Assembly (NCBI GenBank): GCA_000432015.1
Contig: HF985468.1
Coordinates: 11,572-23,937, forward strand
Direction: 5' to 3'
Length of the DNA stretch: 12,366 nucleotides
Source of the DNA: Clostridium sp. CAG:1024
GTDB taxonomy: Bacteria; Bacillota; Clostridia; Christensenellales; CAG-138
Part shown: positions 1 to 6,560 of the stretch, piece by piece
How the letters are laid out: every line of letters begins with the position of its first letter
Position numbering within the stretch: position 1 is the stretch's first letter
The notes under the pieces: model-generated
Database searches by the model: none
Seen by the model: the letters and a program-made list of their open reading frames with translations, nothing else
What the model was told of the DNA's origin: nothing
Made by a program: the position numbers and the translations under genes

Positions 1-15
1 GTGCAGATGCGCCGC

Positions 16-3000
16 TCAGTCGCGAACGTTCGATACGATATACGTTGCATCCTGCACGTCGACCGTCTTGTCGCCGTTAACGTCCGCGCGCAGGAACTTC
101 TCTCTGGAGACAAGCGCAAAGTCGGAATACCGCGCGTTGTACATGTCATAGACGAGCTGCGCGTCGTTCACATCGACCGTCCCCGTGATATTGACATCGC
201 CCGTGTAATCCACCTTGGAAGCCTCCGCCTTTTTGAAGGACAGTTTTTTCAGCACTTCCGCCTTTTCAAGCGTCGTACTCGTAATATCGACCATCGCATA
301 TCCCGCGTATTTTTCGGACCAGAAGAACTCCGTGCCCTCATAGACGGGAAGCATGCCTTCGGGCAAGCCCTTCATCACGATCAGCATGACTGCCTTGCCG
401 TCCATCTTGACATATTCGCTGATCTCGATCGTATAGTCCGCGTCCTTCAGCGTCACGACGATATCACCCGTAATATCTTCGCCCTTGATCGAATAACTGC
501 CGTCCTCGTTCAGCTCAGGCGTATAGTCCTTGCCGCCCACGGTCACTTTGTCCACGGTCTTGCCCGGCTCGACCGTGAAGGTGTATTCCGTACCATAGGT
601 CGCCTTCGTCTCGCCGTTCGCGCCCTCGGGCAGCGTGACCCGATAGATGCCGCCGTAATACAATTCGATATCGCCGCTGACCGGTGCGATCTTCCAGCTT
701 CCGTCATCCTCTGTCGCTTCAACCGCCGCGCCGCCGACCGTGATCTTCAGCAGCTTCCACGCCGACGTATCCTTCAATGTGAACGTATAGGCAGCCGCAG
801 TCTTTGCAACGGTATCCGTCTCCTTGACAACGCCGTTCTCATAGACTCTGACCTGATAAATGTTCGAAACGTTCAGTTCCTTTGCAACCGTCACGACGAT
901 CTTGCCCGTGACCTTTTCCCCTGCGATGGTGTATTCGCCGTCGGTCTCCGTCACATCGACCGTTTCGCCGTTTACGCTCGCCGTCACGGTATAGGTATAG
1001 CGATCGTCACGATTGAGCTTGAAGCTGTAAGCAACGCCGTAGGTTGCTTTCGCGGCGCCGGTCGCATCCGACGCGCCCGCGCCTGCAAAACTGACGTCGA
1101 ATGTTTTCGCCGCGTACTGGATGGTAACGGTATGATTGTCCGTTACGCCCGCAATCGCGTATACGCCGTCCGCAGCCACAAGCTCCGTCTCACCGTCCAT
1201 GACCTTTACGACGTCATAGCCCGTCTTTTCGTCTACGGTGAAGGCGGCCGTCTCGCCCTTTTTCACGCTGAGCGCGCTCTTTCCGCCATTGACCGTGCCG
1301 CCGGAGAAGTTCACCGTGTAGCTTTGCAGCACCGTGATAACGGCGGTCTTCTTTGCTTCGTCGATCGCAAACGGCTTTGCGTTCTCTCCGATCGCTTCGT
1401 CCTGCGTACCGCCCTTTGCGGAAAGGATGGTCACATCGGACTCCCCGCTCGCTTTTGCGGTGAAGCTGAACGTGATCAGCGCGTTCGTATCGCTCACCAG
1501 CTTTTTCGGGCCGACGCCCCTGACTGCAAGCTTCCCGTCGGCTGCATTTACAAAGTACAGCGTAGCGCTGTCCCCACCCGTGAATCCCGTATACTCCAGC
1601 TTGTCCGCATCGTAGCTGAGTTCAAAGTCAAACGCGCTGTAGCAATCATCCGCATTCGCGGATTTTACAAACAGATCGATCGCCGCCGTTTCTCCAACGC
1701 CGATCGTCGCGCCGTCGCTCAGTGCAACGCGAAGTCCCTCGGAAACGACCGGTGGTTCCTCTACGGTCACCGTGCAGACCGCGCTTTTTCCGTCCGCCGT
1801 TGCGCGGATCTCGGTCTTTCCGGCTGCGACCGCCGTCACAAGGCCGTCTTCGACCGTTGCGACCGTCTCATTGGAACTGCTCCAGACGATCTCCGCCGAC
1901 GCGCCTGCGGGGGTAAGCGTCGCATTCAGTTTCTCCGTTTCGCCGACAAGCAGTTTGCTCTCCGTCTTGTCAAGCGTAATGGCGTCAAGCTGGATCTTTG
2001 GCGTTACGTCCACAAGAATCGCGGGGCCGAACGATCCGCCGATCGTCTTACCGTTCGCGTCATGGCGGCTGAACCCGCCCACGCTGCGAACCGTCTTTGC
2101 GTCCGTCGTAACGGCGACGCCCGTGACGGCAAATTTCGTGTCGCTGAGCGTCTGCACCGTCATGCTCGCCGTATCGGAGGACGTGTAAGTAACGCCGCGC
2201 GAAGAACTGGGATACAGTGTCGCTGTCTCGGGATCCGCCTTGATCTCAAAGACCTTTGTCTCACCCTCGGCGACCGTGACCTTCCACGTCTTGTTGCCGT
2301 TTGCAAAGGTATGGTTTTTCTCAAGTTTTTCGCCGGCCTCGTTATAGAGGTCGAATCCGAGAAAATGCTCCGCACCGGAATACACCGTGAGCGTTGCAAG
2401 GACCAACTCCGTTGCGGCGCCGTCCACAAACCCGTTTGCTACGATCTCAACGGTCGCCACGCCCTCGCCGACGACGGTGATCCGACCGTTCGAGACCGTC
2501 GCAACGTCTGTGTTGTTCGAGCGCAGAACGATGGTGTTCGCCGCAGTCTCGTCCGCAGTCAGATTGGCGTTCTCATTCTTCAAAACATAAACCGGCTGAA
2601 ACGTCTCTCCGACGCCCGCAAAGACGGGGCGGTTTTGATCCGTCGTAGAAGTCGTGTAGCGCGTCGATCCCAAACCGCTGAATGAGCTGATGTACAGTTT
2701 TCTTGCATACGCCGTGACCTCCACGCCGCAGCTCAGCGTGCTGCCGTCCGGCAGCGTTGCCGTGATCGTCCCGCTCGCGCCGACCTTTTTGCCATGCGCA
2801 TTCACGTTCAAAACGCCGTCCGGATCAGAGCTCAAATGCTGTGCGCTCATGAACACGTTCGACCGGTTCTCGATCGTCCATTGATCTGCGGACACCTCCG
2901 CAACGACTTCGCCGTTGTTGACCACTGCCAGCTTGTACTCCTGCTTCCAAGGGCAAAGCGACGGGTTATTTGCACGGTAATTATTGATCAGCAGCTTCTC

Positions 3001-3555
3001 GCCGACCGGCACCCACTCTCCTGCATTGTTCTTCAGGCAGATCTTTGCGTTTGCATATGCGGCTTCATCGCTGCCGACCTGCACCTTCGCGGGAACAACG
3101 CTGACCGCGATGTCCGACTTTGTCTCGCTCTGGAGCTTGACAACATCAACGCTGACCGTGTAATCGCCCGCCGCGGCATTCTCGTTCACTGTAAACGTCA
3201 GTTGGCAGAGCGTGCCGTTTTCGGTCTCATTCTCCGCAGCGGCATAAGCAATGTTCACTGTCTTGCTGCTCGCGTCCATATACGCGGTGTTTGTGACCGC
3301 GCCGGCGAGCAGCAGCTTTTTCGTCGTAATGCCGGTCAGGGTCAGCGCGGCATTGTCATAGGCAATGCGCAGCATCCCGTTTGCAAACCCGGGGTTTTCG
3401 GCAAGATCGACATTCAGCGTAAGGCTGTCGCCCGCGTGAACCGCCGCTTCCGGAGACGCGACGGTGATCGTCGCCGTTCCATCCGCCAGGCTGACGGCCG
3501 GAAGTACTGTCAGTACCATCAGGAGCGCAAGCACCGCGCTCAAAAACTTTTTCAT
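16..3555 (-). CDS. Secreted scaffoldin-like protein with two cohesin-like modules, Ig-like domains, tandem beta-repeats and a C-terminal dockerin
   Basis: This 1179-aa protein probably binds dockerin proteins while itself docking onto another cohesin. It starts with a Sec signal peptide (residues 1-24, cleavage likely after VSLA). Cohesin-like module A spans about 26-160 (GDSLTLNVDL, then ENPGFANGMLRIAYD, then NGTLCQLTFTVNENAAAGDY). Ig-like segments follow at about 165-290, 290-392 (Big2-like, NTDVATVSNGRITVVGEG) and 393-520. A clear Big2 domain lies at 521-598. Cohesin-like module B is at about 606-743 (AFDFELSYDADKLEYTGF). Four tandem beta-repeats occupy 746-1037, and a pre-dockerin module 1038-1115 (EFFWSEKYAGYAMVDI). 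The dockerin (1116-1179) has calcium loops D1120-D1131 and D1158-D1169. Loop 1 has Thr at position 5, where Asp or Asn is usual. The start is an ATG nine bases after AAAGGAGG. It is the last gene of the operon visible here. No LPXTG motif or membrane anchor is seen. The cohesin calls rest on fold-level motifs, so actual dockerin binding is inference. Confidence 0.9.
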   Translation of the reverse strand: MKKFLSAVLALLMVLTVLPAVSLADGTATITVASPEAAVHAGDSLTLNVDLAENPGFANGMLRIAYDNAALTLTGITTKKLLLAGAVTNTAYMDASSKTVNIAYAAAENETENGTLCQLTFTVNENAAAGDYTVSVDVVKLQSETKSDIAVSVVPAKVQVGSDEAAYANAKICLKNNAGEWVPVGEKLLINNYRANNPSLCPWKQEYKLAVVNNGEVVAEVSADQWTIENRSNVFMSAQHLSSDPDGVLNVNAHGKKVGASGTITATLPDGSTLSCGVEVTAYARKLYISSFSGLGSTRYTTSTTDQNRPVFAGVGETFQPVYVLKNENANLTADETAANTIVLRSNNTDVATVSNGRITVVGEGVATVEIVANGFVDGAATELVLATLTVYSGAEHFLGFDLYNEAGEKLEKNHTFANGNKTWKVTVAEGETKVFEIKADPETATLYPSSSRGVTYTSSDTASMTVQTLSDTKFAVTGVAVTTDAKTVRSVGGFSRHDANGKTIGGSFGPAILVDVTPKIQLDAITLDKTESKLLVGETEKLNATLTPAGASAEIVWSSSNETVATVEDGLVTAVAAGKTEIRATADGKSAVCTVTVEEPPVVSEGLRVALSDGATIGVGETAAIDLFVKSANADDCYSAFDFELSYDADKLEYTGFTGGDSATLYFVNAADGKLAVRGVGPKKLVSDTNALITFSFTAKASGESDVTILSAKGGTQDEAIGENAKPFAIDEAKKTAVITVLQSYTVNFSGGTVNGGKSALSVKKGETAAFTVDEKTGYDVVKVMDGETELVAADGVYAIAGVTDNHTVTIQYAAKTFDVSFAGAGASDATGAAKATYGVAYSFKLNRDDRYTYTVTASVNGETVDVTETDGEYTIAGEKVTGKIVVTVAKELNVSNIYQVRVYENGVVKETDTVAKTAAAYTFTLKDTSAWKLLKITVGGAAVEATEDDGSWKIAPVSGDIELYYGGIYRVTLPEGANGETKATYGTEYTFTVEPGKTVDKVTVGGKDYTPELNEDGSYSIKGEDITGDIVVTLKDADYTIEISEYVKMDGKAVMLIVMKGLPEGMLPVYEGTEFFWSEKYAGYAMVDITSTTLEKAEVLKKLSFKKAEASKVDYTGDVNITGTVDVNDAQLVYDMYNARYSDFALVSREKFLRADVNGDKTVDVQDATYIVSNVRD
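445..1320 (-). repeat. Four tandem beta-rich repeats in the scaffoldin-like protein
   Basis: Four units of about 70-80 residues cover protein positions 746-815, 816-891, 898-968 and 969-1037. Each ends with a related motif: DGVYAIAGVTDNHTVTI, DGEYTIAGEKVTGKIVVTV, DGSWKIAPVSGDIELYY and DGSYSIKGEDITGDIVVTL. Units 2 and 4 also share A-T-Y-G-x-x-Y-[ST]-F. They resemble divergent InlB-B-type beta-grasp repeats found in Gram-positive surface proteins. They probably serve as a stalk between cohesin-like module B and the pre-dockerin module. The DNA copies are too diverged for recent duplication. Confidence 0.75.
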
Positions 3556-3564
3556 TGCGTCCTT

Positions 3565-3572
3565 CCTCCTTT
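3565..3572 (-). promoter_or_regulatory. Ribosome binding site of the scaffoldin-like gene
   Basis: The minus strand reads AAAGGAGG nine bases before the ATG at 3555. The site overlaps the TAA stop of the preceding gene (3571-3573). The whole 15-base gap is therefore taken up by translation signals, leaving no room for a separate promoter or terminator. Confidence 0.85.
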
Positions 3573-5262
3573 ATTGTTCAAACTCGGAGATCATGCCGAC
3601 CGCATACTGCAAGATCAGCATGGCGTCCGTTGTGTCCGTAACGCCGTCTCCGTTCGTATCGGCGACCTCAGCATCCATGTCCTCCGGCGCTTTTCCGATC
3701 GTGAATTGCAGAATATACATCGCATCCGTCGTATCGATCTTGCCGTCGTAGTTTACGTCGCCGAATTTTTTGCCAACCGCCACCCGGCAAACGGCAGTCT
3801 TGCTTCCGTCGTCGGTCGTGACTGTGATCGTCGCCACGCCGTTCGCCTTTGCGGTCAGATTGCCGAGATGATCCACATGGACGATTGAAAGATCGCTGCT
3901 CTTCCACTGACAGGACTTCTGACTCGCATTCTCGGGGAACACGGTCTGATTCAGTTTCAGGGTGTCGCCGACGCGCAGTTCCGTGAGCTTCCGGTCAAGC
4001 GTAACGCTCTCTACCGACACGCTTTCACGAACCGTGACATGGCAGGTCGCAGAAAAGCTGTTGCCCGCAGCATCCGTGACCGTGCAGGTGATATCCGTTT
4101 CTCCGCCCTGGAAGGTCTTGACCACGCCAATGTCGGAAACATGCGCGACCTCTTCATTGCTGCTCGTCCATTGATACGTCAGTCCGGCCGCGTTCTCAGG
4201 CGTGACCGTCGCGATCAGTTTCAGCGGTTCTGCAGGCGCCAGTTCGCAAGACGTCCGATCAAGCGTAACGCCTGTGAGCGGCTCAAGGCTCTCCACCACA
4301 TGCACGATCGCCGTCGCGGGCGCGTAACGCGCATCGGACGTTCCGAGATTCTGATCCAATCCCATCAGCATGTAGTCTCCGGGCGTCACCTTGCTCTGCT
4401 CGAATGTGTAGCGCACGACGCCGGATGCATCGGTCGTACCGATCCAATCGATCTCCTCCGTGCCAGTCGCGTCATACAGTTTTACATCCACATTTTCCAG
4501 CGGCTTGCTCTCATAGGAAGAGCCATCCTCGCAGGCAATGGTCTCCGTTTTCAGAACAGAAAACTCGACGCTTGTGCCCGCCTGCACATAATACTCGTCG
4601 CGGTCGAAGAATCCGAACGCGCCGCCGTCATTCCAAAAGCTCCAGTCCGTAAACATCGCGACGTCGACCGTCATGCCGTCCTCAAGAAGAATGTAATCGG
4701 CGGTCGAGCCCCAACCGGCTGCCTGCAGGGGATACTGGTGATTGATGTAATACATGAGGTTCTCATCATGTCCCCAGAACTGCTGCATATACATCGAACA
4801 GCTGGAGCCCGTAATATTCAGGGCTTTCATGCCGCCGGTAATGTCGTTTCCGTTGCAATCCATGACAGCATCCGGCGTTTGATTCAACAGATCGCTCGAT
4901 CCGTTCATGCACTCGCTGTCGTCCAGCCCGAGGCAGTATTTCTCAAGCATATAAATGTAGAGATGCAGTACTGTCGGCTGCTGGATCACTTCATCGCCGA
5001 TATAGCCGCCGCCCTCTTCAAACGACGCCGCCTCATATCGGTAGAAATCGCTGAGTCCGTACGACCCGAGATCAAAGTACGGAACCGTAACCTTCACATG
5101 GGTGAGCACGGTCTCTCCATCTGCTCCCAGTACCGGCACGCCGTCGTTCGACAATGTAAAATACACGGTCTTTGACGACGGCTGTGTTTCCTCTGCCAGC
5201 GCTGCCGACGGGATCAGCAGCAACAGCACGAGCAGAAACGCGATCCATCTTCTTTTCATCAT
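3571..5262 (-). CDS. Secreted DUF4430/transcobalamin-like, Ig-like and Big2 protein with a C-terminal dockerin
   Basis: This 563-aa protein has a strong Sec signal peptide (1-23, ending ALA before EETQ). Residues about 30-236 resemble the DUF4430/transcobalamin-C-like family: a TVLHLYIYMLEKYC helix near 97-110, then ENLMYYINHQYPLQ at 167-180 and ADYILLEDGMTVDVAMFTDW at 188-207. The last two match that family's W-x-YY-x-N-x-x-x-P and L-x-x-G-D-x-V pattern. A SpaA/Cna-B-like Ig domain follows at about 245-323 (VKLYDATGTEEIDWIGTTD). Two Big2 domains sit at 327-411 and 415-496. The dockerin (500-559) is canonical, with loops D502-D513 and D535-D546 and Thr-Thr at positions 10-11 of both. The first ATG (5262) overlaps the upstream stop as ATGA. 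The second ATG (5259) overlaps it as TGATG and lies seven bases from AAGGGGG, so it may be the true start. The ligand of the first domain is unknown. The protein is likely an accessory binding subunit. Confidence 0.88.
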   Translation of the reverse strand: MMKRRWIAFLLVLLLLIPSAALAEETQPSSKTVYFTLSNDGVPVLGADGETVLTHVKVTVPYFDLGSYGLSDFYRYEAASFEEGGGYIGDEVIQQPTVLHLYIYMLEKYCLGLDDSECMNGSSDLLNQTPDAVMDCNGNDITGGMKALNITGSSCSMYMQQFWGHDENLMYYINHQYPLQAAGWGSTADYILLEDGMTVDVAMFTDWSFWNDGGAFGFFDRDEYYVQAGTSVEFSVLKTETIACEDGSSYESKPLENVDVKLYDATGTEEIDWIGTTDASGVVRYTFEQSKVTPGDYMLMGLDQNLGTSDARYAPATAIVHVVESLEPLTGVTLDRTSCELAPAEPLKLIATVTPENAAGLTYQWTSSNEEVAHVSDIGVVKTFQGGETDITCTVTDAAGNSFSATCHVTVRESVSVESVTLDRKLTELRVGDTLKLNQTVFPENASQKSCQWKSSDLSIVHVDHLGNLTAKANGVATITVTTDDGSKTAVCRVAVGKKFGDVNYDGKIDTTDAMYILQFTIGKAPEDMDAEVADTNGDGVTDTTDAMLILQYAVGMISEFEQ

Positions 5263-6560
5263 TTAACCCCCTTCAGCTTTGTTTCTATCATAGAAAGGAT
5301 CATTTTGAGATCCAGTTCATCTACAACGCCGTCCCCGTTGACGTCCGCCGCAAGCAGCTTGTCCGGTTCCAGTCCGCCGGCACTGTACCGTCCCGCAAGA
5401 ATGTCCATCAGAAGCTGGGCATCGTTGATATCCACCGTACCGGAAGCGTTGACGTCGCCAACGAGCCGATCGCTTCCGGACAGCACGAGAATGCCCTGTT
5501 TTTCCGGTTGCTCTTCAGTCGCGGCCGTCTGCTCCGGGTCGCCTGCCTCTGCCGGTTCTTCTTCCGGGAATACTGCGCCGACCCCCTCCGCATCCTGCTG
5601 CGGATCGACGCTCGGCTCCGGCGCGGCCGTTTGTTCCGGATAAACCGTCTCCTCCGGATCCTGCGGCTCTCCTCCGTCTTCCTCTGCCGGTACTTCTACT
5701 GCCTCCGCATTGGGCGGGCAATCGTCGATTCCCGCGTCCTCCGTCTCCGAAGGATCCGCCGAAAGCTCCGAAAGATCGGAGACAAAGAACAGGAACGGTT
5801 CTTTCGATCGTGTCTCGCGGAAGATCATATTCCCCGGGAAAGCACCGCAATTGTTTTCGTTCGCAGGGTCAAACACAACAAACGAGCCGTCTCTCTCATA
5901 CCCCGTGAGCAGAAGGTAATGCCCTTCGCTCGCAAAATGTCCTTCTCCGATATGCACGACGACCGGGAGACCGCGATCCAAAGACTTCTTGACCGTCTCC
6001 GCGTCCGTATCCGTCCAGCAGGCAGGCAGACCGTTTTGTCTTGCGAACCGTGACAACACGCGATGCGTCAGCCCGTCGCCCGTATACCATCCTTCCTTTG
6101 CCGCCAGATAGAACAGGCTGTAAGGATCCTGCTCCGTATTCCCTGTCAGCATGGCGATGACCATCGCGATGCAGACCGCACCGCAGCCGGAGGTCGCAAC
6201 GGATTTCTTCTCTCCGTTGACCAAACAGACCGTCTCTGGGTAATCCGCCTGCCAAAGGCGCATGGTGGTCAAGCCGGTTCCCTCTCCGCGCCATCCAATC
6301 GTTTCGTCATAGGGGCGCAGAAGGACGCCATCCGGCACGGGCGTTTCCTCCGCCTCCGCACCTCCGGGCGTCTCCCCGGCTGCCGGGGTTTCTTCCGGGA
6401 AAGGCGCAGGCGTAACGGTTATTTCCTCCGTATAAACCGGCACGATCGCCGGGCCTTCGTCCCCCTCCGTTTCGCACACGGCGAATGCGCCGTTCGTTCC
6501 GGAAAAAGCCATCGTGCAGACGAGCACGCAGCATACCCTTCGCATGAAACCGCGCTTCAT
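5259..6560 (-). CDS. Secreted C39-like (papain-fold) cysteine peptidase with a C-terminal dockerin
   Basis: This 433-aa protein is predicted to cut peptides or to process partner proteins outside the cell. The signal peptide is residues 1-27 (ends GAFA). A Pro/Glu/Thr-rich stretch (about 36-78) precedes the catalytic domain (about 80-262). The expected C39-family residues are all visible: oxyanion Gln104 in LWQADYP, nucleophile Cys126 in TSGCGAVCIAMV, His214 in EGHYLLLTGY and Asp231 in VVFDPANE. An acidic linker (about 263-356) contains PEQTAA twice. The dockerin (366-433) has loops D369-D380 and D406-D417, with Ser at position 5 of loop 1. The chosen ATG at 6560 lies ten bases after AAAGGAGG, begins a proper signal peptide and overlaps the upstream stop as ATGA. 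An in-frame ATG at 6611 would add 17 polar residues without a ribosome binding site. There is no ABC-transporter fusion, so this is not a bacteriocin exporter peptidase. The substrate is unknown. Confidence 0.9.
   Translation of the reverse strand: MKRGFMRRVCCVLVCTMAFSGTNGAFAVCETEGDEGPAIVPVYTEEITVTPAPFPEETPAAGETPGGAEAEETPVPDGVLLRPYDETIGWRGEGTGLTTMRLWQADYPETVCLVNGEKKSVATSGCGAVCIAMVIAMLTGNTEQDPYSLFYLAAKEGWYTGDGLTHRVLSRFARQNGLPACWTDTDAETVKKSLDRGLPVVVHIGEGHFASEGHYLLLTGYERDGSFVVFDPANENNCGAFPGNMIFRETRSKEPFLFFVSDLSELSADPSETEDAGIDDCPPNAEAVEVPAEEDGGEPQDPEETVYPEQTAAPEPSVDPQQDAEGVGAVFPEEEPAEAGDPEQTAATEEQPEKQGILVLSGSDRLVGDVNASGTVDINDAQLLMDILAGRYSAGGLEPDKLLAADVNGDGVVDELDLKMILSMIETKLKGVK
5267..5273 (-). 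promoter_or_regulatory. Ribosome binding site of the DUF4430-like dockerin gene
   Basis: The minus strand reads AAGGGGG, a weaker Shine-Dalgarno than at the other two junctions. It lies four bases before the first ATG (5262) and seven before the second (5259). The spacing favours the second ATG as the working start, which would give 562 residues. Coupling to the upstream gene through the shared stop/start probably makes up for the weak site. Confidence 0.6.

Noticed and set aside
1..15. A terminator after the scaffoldin-like gene.
   Set aside because: Only 15 bases follow the stop inside the window, and no hairpin with a T-run can be seen.
1..2685. An 894-codon open frame on the plus strand, opposite the scaffoldin-like gene.
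   Set aside because: Its translation is rich in Arg, His, Cys and Val with no domain or signal. It mirrors the GC-rich codon bias of the minus-strand gene, which has coherent domains throughout.
6474..6488. Lipoprotein signal in the peptidase (Cys29 just after the signal peptide).
   Set aside because: The residue before Cys is Val, which does not fit a lipobox. AFA before VCE fits ordinary signal peptidase cleavage.
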